Position numbers and translations under genes: made by a program. Shown here in pieces: positions 55,707 to 64,000 of a stretch of DNA of 64,000 nt. The stretch is taken from NCBI GenBank assembly GCA_963707515.1, contig CAVPQI010000002.1:124001-188000 (forward strand), given 5' to 3'. The notes under the pieces were generated by a model. That model did not search any database and was not told the DNA's origin. It saw only the letters and a program-made list of their open reading frames with translations. The number at the start of each line of letters is the position of its first letter. The first letter of the stretch is position 1. This DNA comes from Sva-07 sp963707515 (GTDB lineage: Bacteria; Actinomycetota; Acidimicrobiia; Acidimicrobiales; Ilumatobacteraceae).

Positions 55707-55928
55707 GTGAGAACACGGAACTCGAAGACCCCCAGACGGACGGCGTTCGCCGCAATCGTGCTGACGGCGGGCCTCGCCGTCGGCGTCAGCGCTTGTGGCA
55801 GCGACGACAACAACGATGATCCCGGCACGAACATCGAAACGGATACGCCGACCGACACGAGTGCCACGATCACGACACCGATGGACTCGTCGATGACCGG
55901 CACGTTGCCGCTCGACACGGGCGGCTGA
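55707..55928 (+). CDS. Small lipoprotein
   Basis: The 73-residue product has a basic N-region (RTRNSKTPRR), a hydrophobic stretch (TAFAAIVLTAGLAVG) and the lipobox VSAC, so Cys is expected to be lipidated and retained in the outer leaflet. The mature part is Asp/Thr-rich (DDNNDDPGTNIETDTPTDTS), probably unstructured. GTG at 55707 is preferred over ATG at 55701 because AAAGGA is then 6 nt upstream. Function unknown. Confidence 0.7.
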   Translation: MRTRNSKTPRRTAFAAIVLTAGLAVGVSACGSDDNNDDPGTNIETDTPTDTSATITTPMDSSMTGTLPLDTGG

Positions 55929-55969
55929 TCGTCCCGATCGGTCTTCCGACGTTCTCGGCGCCTGGACCG

Positions 55970-56989
55970 TCAGACGACGGTCCAGGTGCCGTTGGAACGA
56001 AGCAATTGGGCGAGGTCGCCCGGACCTCGCCGCTCGCTCGACGCCATCACCTGATCCGCCACCGAGCTGGCGTACTCCGGACGTTCGACATCTCGGAAGA
56101 TGCCGAACGGGGTCGGCGAGTTGTCGTCGTGGCTCAGCCGGGCGAGCGCGAACGCCAGCGACGGATCGTCGCGGTGCGCGTCGTGGACGAGGATCTCGTC
56201 GTCGGCCACGGTGGAGCGCTCCACCAGCCGCAGTTGGCCGTCGCGGCCCATCGCCACACCGCGCTGACCCTCGGCGCCGAACGTGATCGGTTGTCCGTGG
56301 ACGAGGTCGATCATCATGTCGTCGCGGTTCTGCTTCTTCGTCACCCCGTCGAACTGCCCGTCGTTGAACACGTTGCAGTTCTGGTAGATCTCGACGAACG
56401 ACGCGCCACGGTGGGCGTCGGCGGCGCGGAAGGTCTCGATCATGTGCTTGCGGTCGAGGTCGTGGGTGCGGGCGACGAAGCTCGCCTCGGCGCCGAGGGC
56501 AACCGCCAGCGGGTTGAACGGCGGATCGATCGAGCCCATCGGTGTCGACTTGGTGACCTTGCCGAGCGCCGACGTCGGTGAGAACTGGCCCTTCGTCAGC
56601 CCGTAGATGCGGTTGTTGAAGAGCAGGATGTTGAGGTCGACGTTGCGCCGCAGGGCGTGGATGAGGTGGTTGCCGCCGATCGACAGGCCGTCGCCGTCGC
56701 CGGTGATCACCCACACGTCGAGGTCGGGGCGGGCCACGGCGACACCGGTGGCGATCGCCGGCGCCCGGCCGTGGATCGAGTGCATCCCGTACGTGTTCAT
56801 GTAGTACGGGAAGCGGCTCGAGCAGCCGATGCCGGACACGAAGACCGTGTTCTCCGGCGCCACACCCAGCTCGGGCATCAGCGTCTGGACGGCGAGCAGG
56901 ATGCCGTAGTCGCCGCAGCCGGGGCACCAGCGCACCTCCTGGTCGCTGGTCCAGTCCTTCTTCGTGGTCAGCGTGACCGTGTCGCTCAC
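55970..56989 (-). CDS. korB: 2-oxoacid:ferredoxin oxidoreductase beta subunit
   Basis: KorB binds thiamine diphosphate and an iron-sulfur cluster. The 339-residue protein has VRWCPGCGDYGILLAVQ, GIGCSSRFPYYMNTYG, HGRAPAIATGVAVARPDLDVWVITGDGDGLSIGGNHLIHALRRN-type TPP motif, and LLFNNRIYGLTKGQ. Its own GTG at 56989 is preceded by GGAAGGGAG, a strong Shine-Dalgarno, so it can be made independently even though the frame is continuous with korA upstream. Confidence 0.93.
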   Translation of the reverse strand: MSDTVTLTTKKDWTSDQEVRWCPGCGDYGILLAVQTLMPELGVAPENTVFVSGIGCSSRFPYYMNTYGMHSIHGRAPAIATGVAVARPDLDVWVITGDGDGLSIGGNHLIHALRRNVDLNILLFNNRIYGLTKGQFSPTSALGKVTKSTPMGSIDPPFNPLAVALGAEASFVARTHDLDRKHMIETFRAADAHRGASFVEIYQNCNVFNDGQFDGVTKKQNRDDMMIDLVHGQPITFGAEGQRGVAMGRDGQLRLVERSTVADDEILVHDAHRDDPSLAFALARLSHDDNSPTPFGIFRDVERPEYASSVADQVMASSERRGPGDLAQLLRSNGTWTVV

Positions 56990-58966
56990 GTCGGGCTCCC
57001 TTCCGGTGGCGCAGTGACAGGTGGTGCGGTGACAGGTGGTGCGGTGACAGGGGGTGCGGTGAGTGCCGAGCGCGTCTTCGGCGGCGATCGAGTCGAACGC
57101 CTCGTCGATCGCCGCTTCGATCTCGCGCGACTTGAACGGCATGCCCTGGACCTTGGTCAGGGCGTGGGCGTCGACGAGGTACTTCGCCCGGATCAGGTTG
57201 GTCAGCTGGCCCATGTTGAGCTCGGGCACGATGACCCGGCGGAAGCGGGCGAGCAGGGCGCCGAGGTCGGGCGGCAGCGGGTTGAGGTGCACGAGATGAG
57301 CCGAGGCGACCTTGCGGCCGGCCCGTCGCCGTCGCTGGATGGCGGCGTCGATGGCGGCCCAGGTCGACCCCCACCCGAGCACCAACACGTCGGCATCGTC
57401 GTCGCCGTTGAGCTCGGTCGGTGGGATGTCGTTGGCGATCGAGGCGACCTTCGCCGCCCGCAGGCGGACCATCCGTTCGTGGTTGTCGGGGGTGTAGTCG
57501 ATGTTGCCCGTGCCGTCCGCCTTCTCGAGACCGCCGACGCGGTGCATCAGCCCGGGCGTACCGGGAATCGCCCACGGACGGGCGAGCGTCTCCTCGTCGC
57601 GCAGGTACGGCCAGAACTCCTCGGTGCCGTCGTCGGCGACGTGATTCATCTCGGTGGCGAACGGCACGGAGATGTCGGGCAGCGTGGCGACGTCGGGCAG
57701 GTTCCACGGCTCGGACCCGTTGGCCAGGTAGCCGTCGGAGAGCAGGATCACCGGCGTGCGGTACTTCAAGGCGATGCGCACGGCCTCGATCGCGGCGTGG
57801 AAGCACTGCGCCGGGCTGTAGGCGGCGACGATCGGCAGCGGTGCTTCGCCGTGGCGGCCGTAGAGGGCGATGTTGAGGTCAGCCGCTTCGGTCTTCGTCG
57901 GCAGTCCGGTCGACGGGCCGCCGCGTTGGATGTCGACGATCAGCAACGGCAACTCGATCGAGATCGCCAGCGAGGTGGTCTCGCTCTTCAGTGCCACGCC
58001 GGGTCCGCTCGTGGTGGTGACGCCGAGGTGGCCGGCGAACGCCGCGCCGAGGGCCATGCCGATCGCCGCGATCTCGTCTTCTGCCTGCACGGTGCGGACG
58101 CCGAAGTGCTTGTGCTTCGACAGCTCGTGGAGGATGTCGCTGGCGGGTGTGATCGGGTACGAGCCGAGCGTGATCGGCAACGAGGCGAGCTGGCCGGCGG
58201 CGATGATGCCCCAGGCCAGGGCGGTGTTACCGGTGATGCTCGTGTACTCACCCGATGGCAGCATCGCCGGGCGCACCTCGTAGCGGTGGCCGACGGCCTC
58301 GGTCGTCTCACCGAAGTTGAACCCGGCGAGGAACGACTCGCGGTTGGCGGCGGCGACCTGCTCGTTCTTCGAGAAGCGCTCGGCGATCCACTCCAGGGTC
58401 GGCTCGATCGGACGGGTGAACATGAACGACACGAGGCCGAGGGCGAAGAAGTTCTTCGAGCGCTCGGCGTCGCGCGGCTTGACGCCGAGCGGTGCGCAGA
58501 CCTCCTTGGTGAGGCTCGTCATCGGGACCCGCAGCACCCGGTAGTTGGCGAGGCTGCCGTCGTCGAGCGGGTTCTTGGTGTAGCCCGCCTTCTCGAGGTT
58601 GCGCTCCTCGAACGCGTCGTCGTTGACGATCAGGGTGCCGCCGGGTTCGAGGCGATGGAGGTCGGCCATCAATGCCGCCGGGTTCATCGCCACCAAGACG
58701 TTCGGCTCGTCGCCGGGGGTGGTGATCTTGTGGTCCGAGATGTGCACCTGGAACGACGAGACGCCGTTGACGGTGCCCGCCGGTGCCCGGATCTCCGCCG
58801 GGAAGTCGGGCAGCGTCGACAGGTCGTTGCCGAACGACGCGCTCACCGAGGTGAAGCGGTCGCCGGTCAGCTGCATGCCGTCGCCCGAGTCGCCGGCGAA
58901 CCGGACGACGAGGTGGTCGAGCACGTGATCGTCGGCAGCCCCCGGCCGGTCGATCGTGTTCGTCAT
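55970..58966 (-). CDS. korA: 2-oxoacid:ferredoxin oxidoreductase gamma-alpha subunit, open frame continuing into korB
   Basis: KorA (gamma and alpha domains fused) with KorB oxidises 2-oxoglutarate to succinyl-CoA with ferredoxin, as in mycobacteria. The gamma part contains VVRFAGDSGDGMQLTGDRF; the alpha part has SYPITPASDILHELSKHKHFGVRTVQAEDEIAAIGMALGAAFAG-type and IQRGGPSTGLPTKTEAADL motifs and ends near residue 640. No stop separates it from korB: a 15-bp repeat (encoding HRTTC units) keeps the frame open, so translation would give a 998-residue KorA-KorB fusion. The ATG at 58966 follows GGGGGTACAAC. Confidence 0.85.
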   Translation of the reverse strand: MTNTIDRPGAADDHVLDHLVVRFAGDSGDGMQLTGDRFTSVSASFGNDLSTLPDFPAEIRAPAGTVNGVSSFQVHISDHKITTPGDEPNVLVAMNPAALMADLHRLEPGGTLIVNDDAFEERNLEKAGYTKNPLDDGSLANYRVLRVPMTSLTKEVCAPLGVKPRDAERSKNFFALGLVSFMFTRPIEPTLEWIAERFSKNEQVAAANRESFLAGFNFGETTEAVGHRYEVRPAMLPSGEYTSITGNTALAWGIIAAGQLASLPITLGSYPITPASDILHELSKHKHFGVRTVQAEDEIAAIGMALGAAFAGHLGVTTTSGPGVALKSETTSLAISIELPLLIVDIQRGGPSTGLPTKTEAADLNIALYGRHGEAPLPIVAAYSPAQCFHAAIEAVRIALKYRTPVILLSDGYLANGSEPWNLPDVATLPDISVPFATEMNHVADDGTEEFWPYLRDEETLARPWAIPGTPGLMHRVGGLEKADGTGNIDYTPDNHERMVRLRAAKVASIANDIPPTELNGDDDADVLVLGWGSTWAAIDAAIQRRRRAGRKVASAHLVHLNPLPPDLGALLARFRRVIVPELNMGQLTNLIRAKYLVDAHALTKVQGMPFKSREIEAAIDEAFDSIAAEDALGTHRTPCHRTTCHRTTCHCATGREPDVSDTVTLTTKKDWTSDQEVRWCPGCGDYGILLAVQTLMPELGVAPENTVFVSGIGCSSRFPYYMNTYGMHSIHGRAPAIATGVAVARPDLDVWVITGDGDGLSIGGNHLIHALRRNVDLNILLFNNRIYGLTKGQFSPTSALGKVTKSTPMGSIDPPFNPLAVALGAEASFVARTHDLDRKHMIETFRAADAHRGASFVEIYQNCNVFNDGQFDGVTKKQNRDDMMIDLVHGQPITFGAEGQRGVAMGRDGQLRLVERSTVADDEILVHDAHRDDPSLAFALARLSHDDNSPTPFGIFRDVERPEYASSVADQVMASSERRGPGDLAQLLRSNGTWTVV
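57014..57058. repeat. 15-bp tandem repeat at the korA-korB junction
   Basis: Three copies of GTGACAGGTGGTGCG (plus strand; the third with one change) lie at 57014, 57029 and 57044, with half-copies flanking. On the coding strand they encode CHRTT-type pentapeptides without a stop. Confidence 0.95.
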
Positions 58967-59060
58967 GTTGTACCCCCGATACGGACCCCAGCACCGTTGC
59001 CGGGCCGCCGCAGTGTTCACGGTACCGCGCCCGTCCTCCCGATGTCGGGACGGATGGAGA

Positions 59061-59095
59061 AACGAACGTTTGGGGACGGGCCCCGAACGTTCGTT
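59061..59095 (-). terminator. GGGGACGGG-core hairpin behind the nitronate monooxygenase-like gene
   Basis: Arms AACGAACGTT (59061-59070) and AACGTTCGTT (59086-59095) pair perfectly and continue as GGGG/CCCC around a 5-nt ACGGG loop, a stem of about 15 bp. The right arm overlaps the TAA stop (59094-59096). Best-formed member of the family also seen at 4806 and 30552. Confidence 0.7.
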
Positions 59096-60056
59096 ACTCG
59101 CCGGTGAGCCGCTTCGTGGCGACGGAGAACTCGCGGATCGTGTCGTCGATGATGTCGACCACGGAACGCACCTCGTCGATGCGGCCGGCGACCTGACCGG
59201 ACAATGCGATCGCCGCGTTCATGTCGCCACCGAAGTACAGCGCCTGGGCGTCGCCGAAGTCGCCGAACACGTTGTGCTCGGCGAAGGCCAGCTGCTCGGT
59301 GCGGTCGGTACGCAACGCCCGCAGCGCGGGGGAGTGCCGCTCGTTGAGGAACAACGTGTCGGTCTCGGCGGCGTCGACGATGGCCTGCTTCCAGTTGACG
59401 TGCACGGGTGATTCGGCGGCCGACACCATGCGCGTGCCCATCTGCACCCCTTCGGCACCGAGGGCGAACGCGGCGGCCATCGTGTAGCCGTCGGTGATCC
59501 CGCCGGCGGCGATGATCGGGACGTCGACGCGCGAGCGGACGAGCGGCAGCAGGACCATCGTCGCCACCGGCGTCGGGCTCTTGAACCCGCCGCCCTCGCC
59601 GCCCTCGACGACGAGCCCGTCGACGCCGGCGTCGACCGCCTTCAGTGCCGCCGCCAGCGTCGGCACGACGTGGTACACGGTCAGCCCCGCGGACTTGAGG
59701 ATGCTGGTGTACTTGGTCGGCGAACCCGCCGACGTGGTCACGAACTTCACGCCCTGGTCGATGACGAACTCGGCGATCGCCGGGTCACGCACGAACGCCT
59801 GGGCGATGTTCACACCGAACGGCCGGTCGGTGAGTTCGCGCATCTTGCGGATCTCGTCCTTGACCGCGTCGAGTTCGCCCGACGACGTCTCGATGATGCC
59901 GCACGCGCCGGCGCGGGACACCGCCGACGCGAGCTGCGAGCGGGCGATCCAACCCATCGGTGCCTGGACGATCGGGACGTCGACGCCGAGATGACGGCTG
60001 ACGCGGTTGTCGAACACGGCGGGGAGATCGGCGGGCAGATCATCGTGCGCGGTCAT
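59094..60056 (-). CDS. Nitronate monooxygenase / FabK-like flavoprotein
   Basis: A 320-residue FMN TIM-barrel protein: PIVQAPMGWIARSQLASAVSRAGACGIIE, TTSAGSPTKYTSILKSAGL, VVEGGEGGGFKSPTPVATMVLLP and AAGGITDGYTMAAAFALGAEGVQMGTR. The family includes nitronate monooxygenase and 2-oxoacid or enoyl reductases; the exact substrate is unclear. It lies upstream of korA on the same strand but a terminator-like hairpin separates them. Confidence 0.88.
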   Translation of the reverse strand: MTAHDDLPADLPAVFDNRVSRHLGVDVPIVQAPMGWIARSQLASAVSRAGACGIIETSSGELDAVKDEIRKMRELTDRPFGVNIAQAFVRDPAIAEFVIDQGVKFVTTSAGSPTKYTSILKSAGLTVYHVVPTLAAALKAVDAGVDGLVVEGGEGGGFKSPTPVATMVLLPLVRSRVDVPIIAAGGITDGYTMAAAFALGAEGVQMGTRMVSAAESPVHVNWKQAIVDAAETDTLFLNERHSPALRALRTDRTEQLAFAEHNVFGDFGDAQALYFGGDMNAAIALSGQVAGRIDEVRSVVDIIDDTIREFSVATKRLTGE

Positions 60057-60207
60057 CGAATCATCATGGACGGCCTACGCCTCCGGCGACGATCCGTGGC
60101 ACACCGCCCGTTCGTGCCAGATCGAGCGCGACTCTGGCGCGAACGTTTCAATGCGGCTACGGTCCTGCCAGCGGGTGGCTGCGGGCGACCGAAACCAGGA
60201 GACATCG

Positions 60208-63200
60208 ATGTCCAACCTGCCGTCCGGTCACGGACTCGTGCCGGCCCGTCCCCGTCGATCCCGACGTCACCACCGCCGCTCGAAGGCGTTGCTGTTGACG
60301 ATCCCCGGGCTCGTCGGCCTCGCGATCTCGACCGATCGCGTCGCCGCCCAGCCGGAGGAGCCGGCCGAGTCCTACGTGGTGATCATGGCCGCCGATCCCG
60401 TCGTTGCCTACGAGGGTGACGAGCCGGGTCTCGCCGCCACGGCGCCCGCGCCGGGCGAGGACGTGGTGCCCGAGGCGCCGGAGGTGTCGGCCTACGTCGA
60501 GCACCTCGAAGCGACGCAGACGCAGGTCGCCGCCGAGGCCGGAGTGGCCGTCGAGGCGGTCGGTGAGCAGTACACGTACGCGCTCAACGGTTTCGAGGCC
60601 CAGCTGACGCCGACCGAGGTGATCGCCATCGAGCGCAAGCCCGAGGTCGCCAAGGTGGTGCCGAACGAGTTGCGCCAGTTGCAGACCGACGCCTCGCCGT
60701 CGTTCCTCGGCCTCAACGCCAAGAACGGTCCCTGGGCTGCGGGGTACACGGGTGAAGACGTCGTCGTCGGCGTCATCGACAGCGGGATCTGGCCCGAGCA
60801 CCCGTCGTTCGCCGACGACGGGAGCTACGGCGAGCTGCCCGACTACGCCGACTTGCCGTGCGAGTTCGGAGACACCGCCTACAACGAGGACGACGCACCG
60901 TTCGAGTGCAACAACAAGCTGCTCGGGGCGCGCGACATGCGCGTCGCCTACAAGGCGCTCGTCGGTCCCGAGACGTTCGCCACCGCCCGTGACTACGACG
61001 GCCACGGCACGCACACCGCCTCGACGGCGGTCGGCAACAAGGACGTGGCGGCGTCGATCTTCGGCATCGCCCGGGGCAAGGTCACCGGCATCGCCCACCG
61101 CGCCCGCGTCATCGCCTACTCGGCGTGCGGCGACCTCGGTTGCTTCACGTCTGACCTCGTCGGGGCGATCGATGCCGCCGTCGCCGACGGCGTCGACGTC
61201 ATCAACTACTCGATCGGCGGCGGGGCGTCGCTGACCGATGCCGCCGACATCGCCTTCTTGTTCGCCGCCGAGGCGAACGTCTGGGTGGCGACCTCGAATG
61301 GCAACGACGGGCCCGGCGCCGAGACGGTCGGTGGCCCCGCGTCGGTGCCGTGGATCACGTCGGTCGGTGCGAGCACGCACAACCGGACCTTCACCAACGC
61401 CGCTCGCCTCGGCAACGCGCAGATCGCGACCGGGGTCAGCATCACCGCGGGCACGTCCGGCACGAAGCCACTGGTCGACGCCGCCTCGCTCGGCAACGAG
61501 CTGTGCGACTCGGCGACACCGTTCACCGGTGACGTCACCGGCAAGATCGTCCTCTGCCTGCGCGGCGGCAACGCCCGCGTCGACAAGAGCCTCGCCGTCG
61601 CCAACGCGGGTGGGGCCGGGATGATCCTCTACAACCCCGATGACGCGATGGCCCTCGTCACCGACAACCACCACGTGCCGTCGATCCACGTCAACTTGAC
61701 CACCGGACTCGCCGTCAAGCAGTACATCGCCTCGACGGCGGCGCCGAAGGCGTCGTTGACGGCCGGCAAGGCGACGCCCGCCCAGTCGTCGGTGATGGCC
61801 GACTTCTCCTCGCGGGGCCCGAACCCGGTCGCACCCGACCTGATCAAGCCCGACGTCACGGCGCCGGGCGTGAACATCCTGGCAGGCAACACGCCGTTCC
61901 CGACGGCCGGTGCGCCCGGCCAGCTGTTCCAGTCGATCAGCGGTACGTCGATGTCGAGCCCCCACGTCGCCGGGCTGTTCGCCCTGATGCGTCAGGCCCA
62001 CCCCGACTGGTCGGCGGCGATGGCCAAGTCGGCGGTGATGACGACGGCCCGCCAGGACGTCGTCAAGGAGGACGGGGCGACCGCCGCCGACCCGTTCGAC
62101 ATGGGTGCGGGTCACGTCGACCCGAGCGGCAAGCCGTCGAAGAAGGGTTCGTTGTTCAACCCCGGTCTCGTCTACGACGCCGGCCTCAACGACTACTTCG
62201 CCTTCCTCTGTGGCGCCGACTCGTCGATCTTCATCGACCCGGACTCGACGTGCGGTGCCCTCGAGGCAGCGGGCGTGTCGACTGCGACGACCGACCTCAA
62301 CGTCCCGTCGATCGGCGCCAGCTCGATCGCCGGTTCGATCACGGTCTCCCGTGTCGTCACGTCGGTTGCCGAGCAGCCGGTGAACTTCAAGGCGCAGATC
62401 GAAGCGCCTCCCGGGTTCGCCGTTTCCGTCTCGCCCGACCGGGTCCGCCTGAACCCGGGTGAGTCGGCGACCGTCGAGGTGACGATCACCAACCAGACCG
62501 CACCGATCGGCACATGGTCGTTCGGCGCCTTGACCTGGGCGGGTGGTGGCTACGAGGCACGCAGCCCGATCGCTGCCAAGGCAGCGCTGTTCGCCGCGCC
62601 CGACGCGGTCGCCGGCACGGGCACCGAGGGCACCGTCGAGATCCCGGTGCAGTTCGGCTTCGACGGCGAGTACGCGGCGACGGCGCACGGTCCCGTCGCT
62701 GCGGTCCCGCAGCCGGGCACGGTGTCCCAGGACCCGGACCAGACGTTCGACCCGGCCGACCCGACCGGCACGGCAGCGATCCCGATCGACGCCACGGATT
62801 CGGCGTTCCTGCGTCTCGCCCTGTCGACCGAGAACCTCGTGCCGGCCAATCCGAACGTCGACCTCGATCTCTACCTCTACGACTCCGCCGGTAACCAGGT
62901 CGCCTCGTCGACCGCCGGCGGCACCGCCGAGCTGATCGAGGTCTTCCCGGCGGACACGAGCTACACGCTCTACGTCCACGGCTGGCAGACCGCGGGGAGC
63001 GACGTCGCCTTCGAGGTCCAGACCTGGTCGGTTCCGGCGACGCCCGGAACCGGCGCCCTGGTGATCGAGGATGCGCCGACCACGGTGACGATCGGGCAGC
63101 AGGCGACGATCACCGCCTCCTGGAGCGGACTGGATCCCGGACAGGACTACGTGGGTGCCGTCGCCCATGCCAACAGCGATGGTCTCATCGGCCTGACGCT

Positions 63201-63219
63201 GGTCGAGATCGCCACCTGA
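60208..63219 (+). CDS. Secreted subtilisin-family serine protease
   Basis: The 1003-residue preproprotein has a long basic signal peptide (KALLLTIPGLVGLAIS, cleavage near AAQPEE), an inhibitor I9 propeptide (YVVIMAADPVVAYEG...YALNGFEAQLTP), the catalytic domain with Asp191 (VIDSGIWPEH), His266 (GHGTHTAS) and Ser581 (SGTSMSSPHVAG), an inserted PA domain (about residues 410-520), a fibronectin-like domain and a C-terminal pre-peptidase-type beta domain. This layout is like plant cucumisin-type subtilases and occurs in some actinobacteria. AGGAG lies 7 nt before the ATG. Confidence 0.95.
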   Translation: MSNLPSGHGLVPARPRRSRRHHRRSKALLLTIPGLVGLAISTDRVAAQPEEPAESYVVIMAADPVVAYEGDEPGLAATAPAPGEDVVPEAPEVSAYVEHLEATQTQVAAEAGVAVEAVGEQYTYALNGFEAQLTPTEVIAIERKPEVAKVVPNELRQLQTDASPSFLGLNAKNGPWAAGYTGEDVVVGVIDSGIWPEHPSFADDGSYGELPDYADLPCEFGDTAYNEDDAPFECNNKLLGARDMRVAYKALVGPETFATARDYDGHGTHTASTAVGNKDVAASIFGIARGKVTGIAHRARVIAYSACGDLGCFTSDLVGAIDAAVADGVDVINYSIGGGASLTDAADIAFLFAAEANVWVATSNGNDGPGAETVGGPASVPWITSVGASTHNRTFTNAARLGNAQIATGVSITAGTSGTKPLVDAASLGNELCDSATPFTGDVTGKIVLCLRGGNARVDKSLAVANAGGAGMILYNPDDAMALVTDNHHVPSIHVNLTTGLAVKQYIASTAAPKASLTAGKATPAQSSVMADFSSRGPNPVAPDLIKPDVTAPGVNILAGNTPFPTAGAPGQLFQSISGTSMSSPHVAGLFALMRQAHPDWSAAMAKSAVMTTARQDVVKEDGATAADPFDMGAGHVDPSGKPSKKGSLFNPGLVYDAGLNDYFAFLCGADSSIFIDPDSTCGALEAAGVSTATTDLNVPSIGASSIAGSITVSRVVTSVAEQPVNFKAQIEAPPGFAVSVSPDRVRLNPGESATVEVTITNQTAPIGTWSFGALTWAGGGYEARSPIAAKAALFAAPDAVAGTGTEGTVEIPVQFGFDGEYAATAHGPVAAVPQPGTVSQDPDQTFDPADPTGTAAIPIDATDSAFLRLALSTENLVPANPNVDLDLYLYDSAGNQVASSTAGGTAELIEVFPADTSYTLYVHGWQTAGSDVAFEVQTWSVPATPGTGALVIEDAPTTVTIGQQATITASWSGLDPGQDYVGAVAHANSDGLIGLTLVEIAT

Positions 63220-63296
63220 CATCGACCGGCGTCGGAGGGTGGTCGGTCGGTGCAACGGGCCGGCCGGCCACCCGTGGCGCGATGGAGCCGGGCGGC

Positions 63297-63450
63297 TGTG
63301 GTCTCCGACCACCGCGGTTGTGGTCTCCGACCACCGCGGTTGTGGTCTCCGACCACCGCGGTTGTGGTCTCCGACCACCGCGGTTGTGGTCTCCGACCAC
63401 CGCGGTTGTGGTCTCCGACCACCGCGGTTGTGGTCTCCGACCACCGCGGT
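63297..63450. repeat. 22-bp perfect tandem repeat with internal palindrome
   Basis: Seven identical 22-bp units begin every 22 bp from 63297 to 63429. Each has GTGGTC-TCC-GACCAC, a 6-bp stem with 3-nt loop, followed by CGCGGTT. The array lies 78 nt behind the subtilase stop, in a 306-bp gap between that gene and a convergent gene; the remainder of the gap holds a twofold direct repeat of GTGCAGGGGTGC near 63490-63525. Confidence 0.97.
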
Positions 63451-63525
63451 GGGTGCCGGTGTCACGCCGGCGCCTGCCGCGTCGTCGCGTGCAGGGGTGC
63501 GTTCCGGGCACGTGCAGGGGTGCAT

Positions 63526-64000
63526 TCAGGATGCGCTACGCCGGGCGAGTTCGGCGCGCACGTACACGGTGGCGACCGGCAGCCGGTGACGGTCGGTGGC
63601 ATCGGCGAGCGCGGCGAGGGCGTCGTCCACCGTCGTCGAGCCGAGGGCGCGGCCGCCGACCGTCTGGTCGAGCCAGGTGGTGAACTCCCCAACGACCTCG
63701 GCGTCGTCGACGAGTGCCGCCGCCGACGTGCAGCGAATCAGCTGGGCCACGATCTCACGGACGTCGACATCGGCAGGCGGGCGGGCGATCGATGCCATCA
63801 CGTCGTCGGCGATCACCTCGCCTGCGGCCTCGAGCCGGAGATGGTCGGCGAACCCCGGATGGGTGAGCGGCGGCGCCGAGGCGGTGTAGGGCTCCCATCT
63901 CTGCAACGCCTCGATGGCGGCGGCGGGACCGCTGGCCCAGGCGTTGGCGCCGAGGATCGTCGCTCTGGCGCCGGTGGCTCCGAAGCCCCGGCCACCCGCC
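63526..64000 (-). CDS. C-terminal part of an unidentified protein leaving the window
   Basis: A minus-strand frame runs in from the window edge without a needed start and ends at 63526. The visible 157 residues include GGRGFGATGARATILGANAW near the edge, AAIEALQRWEPYTASAPPLTHPGFADHL and a helical C-terminus ending VATVYVRAELARRSAS. The glycine-rich edge segment may be a loop of a nucleotide-binding or catalytic domain. I do not recognise the family. Confidence 0.55.
   Translation of the reverse strand, partial: AGGRGFGATGARATILGANAWASGPAAAIEALQRWEPYTASAPPLTHPGFADHLRLEAAGEVIADDVMASIARPPADVDVREIVAQLIRCTSAAALVDDAEVVGEFTTWLDQTVGGRALGSTTVDDALAALADATDRHRLPVATVYVRAELARRSAS

Noticed and set aside
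63297..63450. CRISPR array
   Set aside because: Repeats are directly adjacent with no spacers, and no cas genes are present.
60157..63525. 1122-codon minus-strand frame opposite the subtilase
   Set aside because: Low-complexity Arg/Gly/Asp composition with no domain, exactly antisense to a protease with a complete catalytic triad.

Overview
The window is chromosomal DNA of a very GC-rich actinobacterium. Gene order, GC- and GTG-rich coding, cysteine-containing L28 and L32 proteins, CGAAC-N4-GTTCG SOS boxes and a KorA/KorB 2-oxoacid:ferredoxin oxidoreductase all fit Actinomycetota. Protein style and small conserved families suggest class Acidimicrobiia (Ilumatobacter-like); this placement is inference. 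Nearly all sequence is coding. I see no prophage, transposase, CRISPR array or rRNA.

Layout. 1-5.7 kb: a minus-strand fragment, rpmB with a small OB-like gene, then DhaL/DegV-recG, a zinc-ribbon peptide, rsmD and coaD. 6-21.5 kb: the classical actinobacterial block DivIVA-like / DUF177 / rpmF / plsX / acpP / rnc / mutM / smc / ftsY / (acyl-CoA dehydrogenase) / ffh / rpsP / khpA / rimM / trmD / rplS / yraN, joining ribosome assembly, tRNA modification, SRP targeting, phospholipid synthesis and chromosome condensation. 21.6-38.7 kb: mixed metabolic genes, including an AddB/AddA-like helicase-nuclease pair, rpe, an RNA methyltransferase, psuG, two flavodoxin-fold reductases, tRNA-His, tRNA-Lys and a serine hydrolase. 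38.7-51.6 kb: the SOS/recombination block recA / miaB / chorismate mutase / miaA / dapF / hflX / dapC / lexA / LysM / nrdR, with a RibD-like reductase and an enoyl-CoA hydratase. 51.7-64 kb: a UvrD-like helicase with HRDC end, a hemolysin III-type membrane protein, a lipoprotein, KorA-KorB, a nitronate monooxygenase-like protein, a large secreted subtilase and a gene leaving the window.

Three patterns cut across the genes. (1) About twenty genes start 6-10 nt after a TANNNT -10 hexamer with no room for a Shine-Dalgarno site, so leaderless transcription looks dominant for first genes of operons. (2) Tandem short repeats sit at gene 3' ends (smc, ffh, the LysM gene, the UvrD gene, hemolysin III, korA, and just past DUF983 and the subtilase), often beginning at the stop codon; at korA the 15-bp array leaves the frame open into korB. 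(3) Eight genes carry fourteen apparent frameshifts, every one explained by one extra base, which points to consensus errors in the assembly rather than gene decay.

The SOS genes form a readable circuit: perfect LexA boxes overlap the promoters of recA and of the LysM gene (position and architecture of the SOS division inhibitors ChiZ/DivS/YneA), and a degenerate box overlaps the lexA promoter. A 109-nt rod-like inverted repeat directly behind a -10 hexamer (50548-50672) is the best candidate for an undescribed RNA gene.
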